The notes under the pieces were generated by a model that did no database searches, was not told the origin of the DNA, and saw nothing but the letters and a program-made list of their open reading frames with translations. Below, in pieces: positions 41,595 to 49,366 of a stretch of 49,366 nt of DNA (position 1 is its first letter; each line of letters begins with the position of its first letter). This stretch comes from JBBRTJ01 sp038244535 (lineage in GTDB: Bacteria; Actinomycetota; Acidimicrobiia; Acidimicrobiales; Ilumatobacteraceae), in NCBI GenBank assembly GCA_038244535.1, contig JBBRTJ010000010.1, forward strand, positions 1 to 49,366, in the 5' to 3' direction. The translations under genes were made by a program, and so were the position numbers.

Positions 41595-43132
41595 ACGCCG
41601 ACGCTGGCCTCGACGGCGACGTCGTCATCGTCGGTGCCGGGCCGGTAGGGCTGAGCCTCGCGATCCTTCTGGCCCAGCTCGGACGGTCCGTCATCGTCGT
41701 CGAACGGTGGCCGGCGCCCTATCCGCTGCCCCGTGCAGTGCACTTCGACCACGAGGTCGGCCGGATCCTGCAGTCGTGTGGGATCGGCGCTGAGCTGGAA
41801 GCGATGACCGAGCCGGCGGAGATCTACGAGTGGCGCAACGCCGCGGGTGCGGCGTTGCTGAGGTTCGGACGCATCGGCGCCGGACTGTCGGGCTGGTCGG
41901 AGTCGTCGATGTTCTGCCAACCCGAGCTCGAGGCACTGCTCGACCGACGCGCCGCCGAGTTGGGGTCGATCGATCTTCGGCGCGGCTTCGAGGTCACCAC
42001 CCTCGAACGGACCGACACCGGGGTCGTGATCGGCGATGCGTCAGGAACCACGGTGCGCGCCGGCTTCGCGGTCGGCTGCGACGGTGCGAACAGCACCGTG
42101 CGCCGTCTCGTCGAAATCGACCGGCACGATCTCGGGTTCTTCTACGACTGGCTGATCGTCGACGTCGTGCTCGACCACCAGCGGGTGTTCGATCCGATCA
42201 ACCTGCAGATCTGCGACCCGGCGCGACCGACCACCGCCGTGTCCGGTGGACCCGGGCGTCGGCGGTGGGAGTTCATGCGTCTGTCCGATGAGACCCTCGA
42301 CGAACTCAATGACGAGACCAGAGCCTGGGAACTGCTCGCCCCCTGGGACGTGACGCCAGAGAACGCTCGACTCGAACGCCATGCTGTGTACACCTTCAAC
42401 GCTCGCTACGCCGAGCGGTGGCGCGCCGGCCGGGTGTTCCTCGCCGGTGACGCTGCTCACCAGATGCCACCCTTTGCTGGGCAGGGCATGGGTGCCGGCC
42501 TCCGCGATGCGGCGAACCTCGCCTGGAAGCTCGACCTCGTGGTGCGTGGCCTGGCGGACGACTCGCTGCTCGACAGCTACCAGACCGAGCGGCTCCCGCA
42601 CGCCCGGGGAGCGATCGAGCTCTCGATGGCGCTCGGCAAGGTGATCTGTGTCCCCGATCCCGCCGAGGCTGCGGTCCGAGACGAGGCGATGGCAGCGACG
42701 GTCACCGGCGAGCTGATCGAGGTGCCCGAAATGGCCGGCATCCACGACGGCGTGATTCAGCCGAGCTCGCCGAATGCCGGCCGTCTGTTCGTGCAGGGCC
42801 GCATCCACGGTCACCGCTACGACGACGTGCACGGTGCCGGGTGGCGACTGGTCACCACCGACACCGGCATCAGGCCGAGCGACGCCGTCGACGCCGACAC
42901 GCTCGCCTGGTTCGACTCGATCGGCGGACGGATCACCGCACTCGCCGATCCCGACCCGACGACGGATCGGTGGTTCATCGAGCACGACGCCTCGTGGGCG
43001 TTGCAGCGCCCCGACTTCCACCTCTACGGCACCGCCACCACATCCGCCGCCGCTGCCGCGCTGCTGCACGACCTTCGCCGACACCTCACCGCCAACCCGA
43101 CACCCGACGCCCGAGAAGGAACCCTCACGTGA
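41591..43132 (+). CDS. FAD-dependent aromatic hydroxylase (MhpA-like)
   Basis: 513 residues. The ADP-binding motif is VVIVGAGPVGLSLAILLAQL, the middle DG motif is VGCDGANSTVRRLV, and the FAD motif is RVFLAGDAAHQMPPFAGQG. MPPFAGQGMGAGLRDAANL is typical of 3-(3-hydroxyphenyl)propionate hydroxylases. It would add a hydroxyl to a phenolic ring and feed the dioxygenase encoded just before it. ATG 41591 overlaps the previous stop; the stop overlaps the next GTG. Confidence 0.92.
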   Translation: MNADAGLDGDVVIVGAGPVGLSLAILLAQLGRSVIVVERWPAPYPLPRAVHFDHEVGRILQSCGIGAELEAMTEPAEIYEWRNAAGAALLRFGRIGAGLSGWSESSMFCQPELEALLDRRAAELGSIDLRRGFEVTTLERTDTGVVIGDASGTTVRAGFAVGCDGANSTVRRLVEIDRHDLGFFYDWLIVDVVLDHQRVFDPINLQICDPARPTTAVSGGPGRRRWEFMRLSDETLDELNDETRAWELLAPWDVTPENARLERHAVYTFNARYAERWRAGRVFLAGDAAHQMPPFAGQGMGAGLRDAANLAWKLDLVVRGLADDSLLDSYQTERLPHARGAIELSMALGKVICVPDPAEAAVRDEAMAATVTGELIEVPEMAGIHDGVIQPSSPNAGRLFVQGRIHGHRYDDVHGAGWRLVTTDTGIRPSDAVDADTLAWFDSIGGRITALADPDPTTDRWFIEHDASWALQRPDFHLYGTATTSAAAAALLHDLRRHLTANPTPDAREGTLT

Positions 43133-43956
43133 AGATCGCCAACAGCAACGGTCGCGCCGTGCTCGTCCTCGACCACCAGATCGCCGACATCGCCGAAGCC
43201 TCGGAAGGCCGCTTCGGTCCGGACCCGATGAGCCTCTACGACGACTGGGCCGCGTTCGTCGAGTTCGCGGCCGGTGTCACCACCGCCAGCGGCCCGCTCG
43301 TCGAGGCCGACCTGCGCTGCCCGATCCCTGCACCTCGGCAGGTGTTCGCCATCGGTCTCAACTACCGCAGCCATGCCGAAGAGTCAGGCATGGCTCTTCC
43401 GAGCGTGCCGGCGACCTTCACCAAGTTCCCGGCGTCGCTCTCCGGGCCGTTCGACGACATCGAGATCGTCGGCCCGAGCATCGACTGGGAGGTCGAACTG
43501 GTCGCCGTCATCGGCCGCCTCGCTGATCGCGTCGCCGAAGCCGACGCCTGGCAGCACATTGCCGGGCTCACCGTCGGCCAGGACATCAGCGACCGCCATC
43601 TCCAGTTCGCGGCCGGCGGACAGTTCTCCCTCGGTAAGTCCCGCCGCGGCTACGGCCCGATGGGACCGTGGCTCGTCACCCCCGACGAGGTCCCGAACCC
43701 GAACGACCTGGCCCTCGGCTGCTCGGTCGACGGCGAGACCGTCCAGGCCGCCCGCACCAGCGATCTCATCTTCGACATCGCGCGCCTCGTCGCCGAGCTG
43801 TCCGCGGTGCTGCCCCTGCTGCCCGGCGACGTGATCTTCACCGGCACCCCCGCCGGGATCGGTGCCACCCGCCAACCGCCCCGCTTCCTCGCCCCCGGGC
43901 AGGTGCTCGAAACCTGGATCGAAGGCATCGGCACGATCCGCAACCGCTGCATCTGA
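43129..43956 (+). CDS. Fumarylacetoacetate-hydrolase family protein
   Basis: 275 residues from GTG 43129. The metal-binding core is IDWEVELVAVIG with acidic ligands, preceded by AIGLNYRSHAEE and followed by GQDISDRHLQ and FTGTPAGIGATR. It would hydrolyse or decarboxylate the ring-fission product made by the two preceding enzymes. The order hydroxylase-dioxygenase-hydrolase forms a minimal meta-cleavage route; no hydratase, aldolase or ferredoxin gene is in the window. Confidence 0.92.
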   Translation: MKIANSNGRAVLVLDHQIADIAEASEGRFGPDPMSLYDDWAAFVEFAAGVTTASGPLVEADLRCPIPAPRQVFAIGLNYRSHAEESGMALPSVPATFTKFPASLSGPFDDIEIVGPSIDWEVELVAVIGRLADRVAEADAWQHIAGLTVGQDISDRHLQFAAGGQFSLGKSRRGYGPMGPWLVTPDEVPNPNDLALGCSVDGETVQAARTSDLIFDIARLVAELSAVLPLLPGDVIFTGTPAGIGATRQPPRFLAPGQVLETWIEGIGTIRNRCI

Positions 43957-44042
43957 CGCAGCGATGACACTTCCGAGGACCGCCTACGTCGACACGGGTA
44001 CGTCGGGGTCGACGGAGCCGGCGTTGGACGGTGCGAGCACGT

Positions 44043-45038
44043 TCAGCACTTCCGCGCTCCTTCAGATCGGACGCACGTTGGCGACGTCAGCCGGCTCGAC
44101 TCGAACAGCTGATTCGGCCGGGTCAGCCGTCCAAACGCGATCGCTTGGAGACGAAGCGTCGCCGCACCGGCGACAGCGAGGATCACGAGGTTCAGGCTGA
44201 GCTGCGCGAACGCGCCCGCCGCCTCACCCGAGCGACTCATCGCCAGGGCGACCCCGATGTTGGCGGCAGCGGGAATGGTGGTCACTGAGATCAGCACGCC
44301 GACGAGTGCACCATGGCGCGCCTCGGTGAGCGATAACGCCCCTGCCACCCCGGCGAGCACGGCAACGATCACCGCAAACAGATCGGGGCTCGAGATGAAG
44401 TTGGTCAGCGGTCGCTCACCGGCGAGGTAGGCGAGCGGGACGCGGTCGAGCAGCCGTAGCAGCCAGGTCAGCATCGCTGCCGCAGCGATCGCAGTCGGCA
44501 GGCCTACGGCGAGTGCCAGGACGCCCCGACGCACTCGGGCCAGGCGTCGAGTGTGGAGACCGAACGCGATGGACGCGATCGGCCCGAACTCAGGCCCGAC
44601 CACCCTGGCGCCGACGATGAGGATGGGGGAGTCGACCAAGACGCCGATCGCGCCGATCATCGCCGCGATGACCAACAGCGCATTGAAGCTGACCGACCAT
44701 CCGCCGTCCGCCCGCACCCTGGCCTCGACCTCTTCCCACACGACCGCGTCGGACGGATCGCCGGGCGCATGGGCCTCCGCGGCGGCGGCGGCCTCCGACA
44801 TCGACATGTCGATGCGCTCCACCGTGATCGAGCCAACACGGTGAAGACCGCGAGCACGAAGCGAGGAGATCACGCCGTTGGCCGCTTCACGAGCGACGTC
44901 GAACTCGATGACGTCGCCGTCAGGCTTCCGGGCGGCGCCCACCATGACCACGATGTTGCACACGGCGCCGTGCAACTCGAGATCCTGGACGAGCCCGGTG
45001 AGTTCATCAGCTGGCGTAACGACTCGAACATGCAACAC
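44043..45038 (-). CDS. DUF389 membrane protein
   Basis: 331 residues from GTG 45038, with AGGAGC six bases upstream. An N-terminal soluble ACT-like region (about 1-95, LHVRVVTPADELTGLVQDLE) is followed by five or six membrane helices containing the DUF389 signatures LVIAAMIGAIGVLVDSPILI and GARVVGPEFGPIASIAFGL. ALVGVLISVTTIPAAANIGV is the second hallmark. The family is of unknown function. It is 72 bases downstream of the baeRF3 gene on the same strand. Confidence 0.88.
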   Translation of the reverse strand: MLHVRVVTPADELTGLVQDLELHGAVCNIVVMVGAARKPDGDVIEFDVAREAANGVISSLRARGLHRVGSITVERIDMSMSEAAAAAEAHAPGDPSDAVVWEEVEARVRADGGWSVSFNALLVIAAMIGAIGVLVDSPILIVGARVVGPEFGPIASIAFGLHTRRLARVRRGVLALAVGLPTAIAAAAMLTWLLRLLDRVPLAYLAGERPLTNFISSPDLFAVIVAVLAGVAGALSLTEARHGALVGVLISVTTIPAAANIGVALAMSRSGEAAGAFAQLSLNLVILAVAGAATLRLQAIAFGRLTRPNQLFESSRLTSPTCVRSEGARKC

Positions 45039-45110
45039 GAGGAGCTCCTGGGCCTGCGATCCGTCTTGTCTCGGACAGGGCCTGCGGTCCGTGCCGCCCT
45101 GCCGGTGAGG

Positions 45111-46127
45111 TCAGAAGCGCAGAACCGCGGCGACGCGGTCCTGCTGCGCGAGCGAGCCGTTGGCGACCATGACCGCGGTGCCGTCGCGCAGGAGCACGGC
45201 TTCGATGAGCTCGTCGATCACGTCATCGATCACATCCGATGCATCAGGGTCGCCGGCCGGCTCGATGCGGCCCTCGGTCAAGCGTGCGGCGAGGGTGTAC
45301 CCCTCTTCGACAACAAGCGTTTCGATGCGGCCCTCGGTGGCGAGTGGCCAGATCTCGTCGAGACCGCTGGCGTACCGACGTGTCGAGCGTGCGGCGGCCA
45401 GAGCCGCCAGTGCGCGTGTGGAATCGGTACGGAGCCAGTCCGACACGAGCGGCCACACCGCGCTGTGGAGGTCGGCCCAACTGGTGCGATCGTGGTTGCC
45501 GGAGACGAACCCGATGGTGTCGAACGCGTCTGCGACGAGGCTGCGACGTACGGTGCGAGTGACGCCGGCCACGACGGTGGGCAGTGGGCTGCTTGCGTTC
45601 TCAATGGCGAGGTTGTGGGACAGCTGCCGACCCCAGGTGGTGGCGCTCTCGGCGGCGCGGACCATGGGCCAGATCCCCGTCCTTTCCTCAACGAGTCGAT
45701 GGCGGTCGCCGACGAACAACCGGACCCTGCCCTCGCTGATCGTGACGACGCGATAGAGGGCGGTGCGATTCAGGTCGGCCACGAGGTCTCGGGTGGCAAA
45801 GGTGTCGTCGATGACGACGCGCTCGTCCACCTCTCGACCAAGGCGAACGGCCGCGAGGTACTCGGGTGACACGCACAGCGCGACCGCGCGCGAGCTCACC
45901 TCGGAGCGGCTCTCCGCGTCGATGAGTCCGAGGAGGTCCTGGTCGAGTCTTGCGGCGAGCTCGACGTCGACGTCGCCATCGAGTCGACGTCGAGCTCGCG
46001 CCGCGAGATCGTGGGCGGTGGAGAGCTCAGCGGGACTCATCGCTCGCCTCGGGGTCGTGTTCATCAGCAACGTGATGCTCGGGTAGGCGCGGCGGCGCTG
46101 GAGCTCGGTGAGGAGGGCACGGTTCAT
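45111..46127 (-). CDS. baeRF3-domain protein (bacterial archaeo-eukaryotic release-factor-like family 3)
   Basis: 338 residues. The start YPSITLLMNTTP and the later VVTISEGRVRLFVGDRHRLVE, FVSGNHD and DEIWPLATEGRIETLVVEEGY are the features of baeRF family 3. The last of these is an eRF1-like / L7Ae-like C-terminal domain. These proteins are predicted to act on stalled or hibernating ribosomes under stress; this is not proved. AAAGGAA precedes ATG 46127. It lies between htpX and DUF389 on the same strand. Confidence 0.82.
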   Translation of the reverse strand: MNRALLTELQRRRAYPSITLLMNTTPRRAMSPAELSTAHDLAARARRRLDGDVDVELAARLDQDLLGLIDAESRSEVSSRAVALCVSPEYLAAVRLGREVDERVVIDDTFATRDLVADLNRTALYRVVTISEGRVRLFVGDRHRLVEERTGIWPMVRAAESATTWGRQLSHNLAIENASSPLPTVVAGVTRTVRRSLVADAFDTIGFVSGNHDRTSWADLHSAVWPLVSDWLRTDSTRALAALAAARSTRRYASGLDEIWPLATEGRIETLVVEEGYTLAARLTEGRIEPAGDPDASDVIDDVIDELIEAVLLRDGTAVMVANGSLAQQDRVAAVLRF

Positions 46128-46218
46128 GTCGGGGTTCCTTTCGAAGGGGTTGGTCGTGGCTGCAGCTCCGCCGGTGAGCAGAGCGGGGCTCGAGGCGACG
46201 AAGACGCCTCTGGATCGG

Positions 46219-47094
46219 TCACCGAGCCACGGTCATCGGCATCTTGAGCAACCGCGCCACGCGCTCATCGGTGGGCGGGTGGGTGAGGAACAGTCGAGCG
46301 AAGGAGACCTGCCGGCCCGTGAGCGGGTTCACGATGTAGGCCGTTGCTTGAGTTGGGCTGACGTCCATCGGCTGATGCCGTGCCATGACCTCGATCTTGG
46401 TCAGGGCGGTGGCCAGCGGGCGGGGATCGCCCAGCAGTTGGGCGCCGAGGCGATCGGCTTCGTGTTCGCGCGACCGCGACAGCGCCATCTGCAGCACGGT
46501 GGCCGCGATGGGCGCCAGGAGCGCGACCAGGAGCATGACGATCGGGTTCGGGGCATCCTCCTCGTCGCGGCCGCCGAACATGCCGGCGAACAGCGCCAAG
46601 TTGGCGATGGCGGAGATCCCGGTGGCCACAGCCGCTGCGACGGAGCCGATGAGGATGTCCCGGTGGCGGATGTGGGCGATCTCGTGGGCGACGACCCCGC
46701 GCACCTCGTCCGGCGACAGACAAGTGAGCAGGCCCTGGGTGACGCACACCAGCGCCGTCCGCTCGTTGCGGCCGGTTGCGAACGCGTTGGGCTGCTGGCT
46801 GGGCGACACGAACAGGCGCGGGGTGGCAATGCCTGCCCGCTCGGCCAGCATGGCGACGTCGGTCTGGAGCCAGGAGAGCTCACCGCTCTCCACGGGACGT
46901 GCACCCGCCGCTCGGACTGCGAGTCGGTCGGAGAACCAGTAGCTCGAGCCGACGAGCCCCACGCCGAGGACCAGGCCGATGATCGTGCCGGTCGTGCCTG
47001 CGATCAGTGAACCGCACAGAACGAGGAAGCCGCCGAGCCCCGCGAGGAGGGTGAAGGTCTTGACCGTGTTGCGAACTGCGATTGGGTGGGTCAT
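46219..47094 (-). CDS. htpX: HtpX-like membrane zinc metalloprotease (M48)
   Basis: 291 residues. Two N-terminal helices (about 15-55) are followed by the zinc motif VVAHEIAHI, with the third ligand in SREHEADRLGA. Two more helices lie between them. NAFATGRNERTALVCVTQGLL is typical of HtpX, which degrades misfolded membrane proteins. ATG 47094 has CAGGAG at the right distance; earlier in-frame starts lack a site. It is first in the htpX-baeRF3-DUF389 group. Confidence 0.94.
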   Translation of the reverse strand: MTHPIAVRNTVKTFTLLAGLGGFLVLCGSLIAGTTGTIIGLVLGVGLVGSSYWFSDRLAVRAAGARPVESGELSWLQTDVAMLAERAGIATPRLFVSPSQQPNAFATGRNERTALVCVTQGLLTCLSPDEVRGVVAHEIAHIRHRDILIGSVAAAVATGISAIANLALFAGMFGGRDEEDAPNPIVMLLVALLAPIAATVLQMALSRSREHEADRLGAQLLGDPRPLATALTKIEVMARHQPMDVSPTQATAYIVNPLTGRQVSFARLFLTHPPTDERVARLLKMPMTVAR

Positions 47095-47360
47095 GACGGC
47101 TCCTGTGTCGGCGCTGTGCGCCGAACGAACAGGAGGTCTCCCCTTACCCGTCATCGACGGGCGGGTGGGCCGGAGTGGCATTGACCACTCGTGATGACGA
47201 CACCACCGCTTGGTTAGGGTACTCCCCTCCAAGAGGAGCCTAGCGTGATCCTGACGTCATGTCAAGAGGGTCAACGATCGAGTCGATCACAACGGGGGAC
47301 GGTACGAACCCGGGGCTACGGTTCCTCGTCGAGACTGAGTCCAGTACGAGGAGACAAACG

Positions 47361-47858
47361 ATGGCAAGCATGGACCCGATAGGGCCGACGAGTTCGACCT
47401 CGCCGGAACCTGACTCGGTCGCTACGCACCCCCGCATCGGGCACACATCGTTGTACGCCGACGATCCGTTCATGGCTGCGACAACGCTGGCCGCTTTGCT
47501 CGGCGGCACGGTCGTAGCGTTCCCGCCCCACGATGGTGGGTTCGTCTGCTTCCTCGATTCGGGACGCACCAACTGGAGCGACGAGTTCGTCGAGTTCTAT
47601 CCGCGAGACGTCGAGCTGTCGCCCATGCCCGGCGACACTCGCCCTCAGTTCTCGGCGGTACCCGGCGGCCGTTCGATCGGTGGGGGGTCGCATGTCAACA
47701 TCGTGCTCGACCGCACCGATGAGCAGATCGAAGAGATGTGTGCTCGCGTCGACCGGCCCTCTGGGTGGCGTTGGGCGGGCGTGATGGATGTCTGGATCGA
47801 GCCTCGGTTGATGGTCGAGCTGGTTCCTGGTGGGAACGTGGGTGCACGGCACGTCTGA
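47361..47858 (+). CDS. VOC-like hypothetical protein
   Basis: 165 residues, ATG 47361 preceded by GAGGAGA. The segment HTSLYADDPFMAATTLAALLGG and the later HVNIVLDRTDEQIEEM and MVELVPGG resemble a single VOC module without an obvious full metal set. No partner gene is adjacent. It is divergent from htpX with a 266-bp shared upstream region, in which I see no clear operator. Confidence 0.6.
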   Translation: MASMDPIGPTSSTSPEPDSVATHPRIGHTSLYADDPFMAATTLAALLGGTVVAFPPHDGGFVCFLDSGRTNWSDEFVEFYPRDVELSPMPGDTRPQFSAVPGGRSIGGGSHVNIVLDRTDEQIEEMCARVDRPSGWRWAGVMDVWIEPRLMVELVPGGNVGARHV

Positions 47859-48011
47859 GATCAGAGGCCACTGCAGTCCCGTCCGTCCCGACGTACTTGA
47901 TGGGGATGATCCTTGCCACACACCGGTTGGCAGTGCACAGGTAGCGGGCCGAACGGAATCTGAGGTGTCCCGCCCAATGCGCGACGGGGCCTTCAGGGCC
48001 ATCGTGGAGGC

Positions 48012-48479
48012 ATGAGCGCTGCAGGAGATCAAGCGCAGTCGACGCCGAGTCCACTCACGCCCGCGATGGCCGCCGCCCCTCGATGCGTACTGGTCGAAGT
48101 CGTCACGGACGACGCCACAGTCGACGACGCAATGTGGGTCGTCGGTGCACTCGCTGCCGAGTCGGCCGACCCTGCCGCACTCGCGATCGCGGAGGCCGCT
48201 GCTCGTAGGTTCGGAGAGCTCCCGATCGTGCACCGGCTCGACACGCGCGTCGGTTCGGGCGTTCGCGGGATTGTTGCGGGCCACGACGTCGCCCTGGGGA
48301 CAACCGAGTTCCTCGAATCCGCCGCGATGCCGATCACCGCTCGACTCCGCTCCGCTGCCGTGGAGGCGGAACGCGGCGGTCGGTCAGCTCTGTTCGCGAG
48401 CTGGGACGGAACCGCACGTGCCGCGTTCATGATTGCTGAGTCAGATGCCAGGACAAGGGCGTGGCCGGCAACTGAATGA
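48012..48479 (+). CDS. Orphan P1B-type ATPase nucleotide-binding domain
   Basis: 155 residues. The sequence runs like the cytoplasmic N-domain of a metal-transporting P-type ATPase: VGALAAESADPAALAIAEAA corresponds to the segment containing the usual SEHPLA/HP motif. IVHRLDTRVGSGVRGIVAGH corresponds to the GxGV...G nucleotide-binding loop, and LFASWDGTARAAFMIAE to the strand leading back to the P-domain. There is no membrane part and no DKTGT phosphorylation site, and the HP motif reads DP. It may be a remnant of a deleted copper pump gene or a free-standing domain. Confidence 0.6.
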   Translation: MSAAGDQAQSTPSPLTPAMAAAPRCVLVEVVTDDATVDDAMWVVGALAAESADPAALAIAEAAARRFGELPIVHRLDTRVGSGVRGIVAGHDVALGTTEFLESAAMPITARLRSAAVEAERGGRSALFASWDGTARAAFMIAESDARTRAWPATE

Positions 48480-48499
48480 CCGTGCGCGAGCACGGTGGC

Positions 48500-49366
48500 T
48501 CAGCGCTTGCCGAGGCGTTGTGCAACTGCGGCGGCTTCGACGCGGCTCGAGACGCCGAGTTTGCGGAGGATGTTCGAGACGTGCACGCCGGCCGTCTTCT
48601 CGGACACGTACAGCCTCTTGCCGATCTCGCGATTGGTCTCTCCGGCGGCGACCAGGGCGAGGACCTCTGCCTCGCGTGGGGTGAGACCGAGTTGGTCGAT
48701 CGACTGGACGTCGAGCTCAACGACGCTTGGAGCAAGCGCGCTGATTCGAGCGCGCCGAGAGAACGCGGCGATCTGCTCGAGCAATGGGCCGGCATCGAGC
48801 TGAGATGCTCGGCGGTGCGCGTCCTGCAGCGAGTTGACGGCCCGGGACGTCGCTCCGATGGCGAGCGCCGTTTCACTTTCGTGCAGACGGGCGACTGCGG
48901 TCGACCACGGATCGGACAGACGATCCCAGCACTCTGCGGCAGCCGCCCAGGCTTCAGGATCTGGCGGGCCGAGTCGAGACAGGCTTGCTGCGGCCTGGGC
49001 GAAGTACGCCTGTCCGGCTGGTGCGGTTGAGCCGGTCCGCGAGGTGATCGCTTGTGTCGCCTGGTGGAGCATCGTGCTGGCGGAGTCACGCACTGGCCCG
49101 ATGTGTTCGAGGACACGCCGGGCACGATCATCGAGCGCCTGTTCCACGGTGGCCTCGACGTAGAGCATCGCGAAACGTGCGGCTCGCAATCCTGCCTCGG
49201 CGATTGTTGCCTTCCATCCCCGCTGCGCGGCCGCGGCCGCCTCGCCCCACGTGCCGAACGCCAGGTGCACTTCCGCACTGGTCGCGTCGAGGAACAACTG
49301 GTGATACGCGTCGGTGGGGCGTGCCATGGCCTGAGCCAGTAACGAGAGTGCGATGTCGTGCTCACC
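48500..49366 (-). CDS. LuxR-family transcriptional regulator, 5' part outside window
   Basis: The frame is open to the last base of the window, so the N-terminus (perhaps an ATPase domain) is missing. The visible 288 residues begin with helical TPR-like repeats (AEVHLAFGTWGEAAAAAQRG and similar). They end with a LuxR DNA-binding domain: LTPREAEVLALVAAGETNRE, then VSEKTAGVHVSNILRKLGV. This is the tail of a large LAL/MalT-type regulator. It is convergent with the orphan N-domain gene, 20 bases apart. Confidence 0.88.
   Translation of the reverse strand, partial: GEHDIALSLLAQAMARPTDAYHQLFLDATSAEVHLAFGTWGEAAAAAQRGWKATIAEAGLRAARFAMLYVEATVEQALDDRARRVLEHIGPVRDSASTMLHQATQAITSRTGSTAPAGQAYFAQAAASLSRLGPPDPEAWAAAAECWDRLSDPWSTAVARLHESETALAIGATSRAVNSLQDAHRRASQLDAGPLLEQIAAFSRRARISALAPSVVELDVQSIDQLGLTPREAEVLALVAAGETNREIGKRLYVSEKTAGVHVSNILRKLGVSSRVEAAAVAQRLGKR

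Noticed and set aside
45039..45110. Possible DosR-like box before the DUF389 gene
   Set aside because: GGCCC and TCCG elements are present but not as a GGGAC-N4-GTCCC type palindrome.
47985..48005. GGGGCC...GGGCC motif before the orphan ATPase domain as another DosR box
   Set aside because: The two halves are in direct, not inverted, orientation and the spacing does not fit.

Overview
The window is high-GC DNA, almost fully coding, with short intergenic gaps and many ATGA/GTGA stop-start overlaps. The gene content points to an actinobacterium, most likely a deep-branching environmental one such as an Acidimicrobiia member. Supporting genes are a DUF222/HNH nuclease, a deazaflavin (F420)-type Ddn-like reductase, an actinobacterial NsrR, a DUF6204 protein, a phosphoribosyltransferase-hydrolase fusion of the mycobacterial Rv0571c type, and a group 3b NiFe hydrogenase. 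The taxon is inferred from gene content only. I saw no rRNA, tRNA, CRISPR array or insertion sequence.

Layout. 1-1502: the 3' end of a 2-oxoacid dehydrogenase E2 gene coupled to an acyl carrier protein gene. 1615-2900: a tandem repeat and a DUF222/HNH nuclease. 3108-7387: a TetR gene with its palindromic operator and a heterodimeric ABC exporter. 7414-10834: an RDD-like fragment, an MFS carrier with a cyclic-nucleotide-binding tail, and the phosphoribosyltransferase-hydrolase fusion. 10913-15495: a complete cytoplasmic group 3b NAD(P)-linked NiFe hydrogenase (beta, gamma, delta, alpha, protease). 15486-16988: a Baeyer-Villiger-type monooxygenase. 17142-20152: a nitric-oxide-response operon (NsrR, YwiC-like, RIC/ScdA, CopD-like, DUF2231). 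20221-23433: a MacB-like ABC pair. 23613-28650: a second NiFe hydrogenase, Tat-exported and group-1-like, with protease, hypA, hypB and a small-molecule kinase-like gene. 28701-33673: an M24-like protein divergent from a xylose-type ABC importer. 33732-39920: mixed small enzymes, a deletion-damaged phytanoyl-CoA dioxygenase, an alditol oxidase and a D-2-hydroxyacid dehydrogenase. 40036-43956: a TetR-led aromatic meta-cleavage module. 44043-47094: a stress trio (DUF389, baeRF3, HtpX). 47361-49366: a VOC-like protein, an orphan P-type ATPase nucleotide-binding domain and the 3' part of a LuxR-family regulator.

How the parts fit. The centre (about 9.5-28.6 kb) looks like a low-oxygen/NO/energy-starvation island: two different hydrogenases flank an NO-sensing repair operon, and DosR-like palindromes (GGGAC-N4-GTCCC type) lie in front of three transcription units. 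The most notable molecular feature is in the exported hydrogenase small subunit. The second cysteine of the proximal-cluster motif is an aspartate (CTGD instead of CTGC), as in actinobacterial-type oxygen-tolerant enzymes. The protein nevertheless has a Tat signal, lacks a C-terminal membrane anchor, and has no cytochrome b partner in the window.
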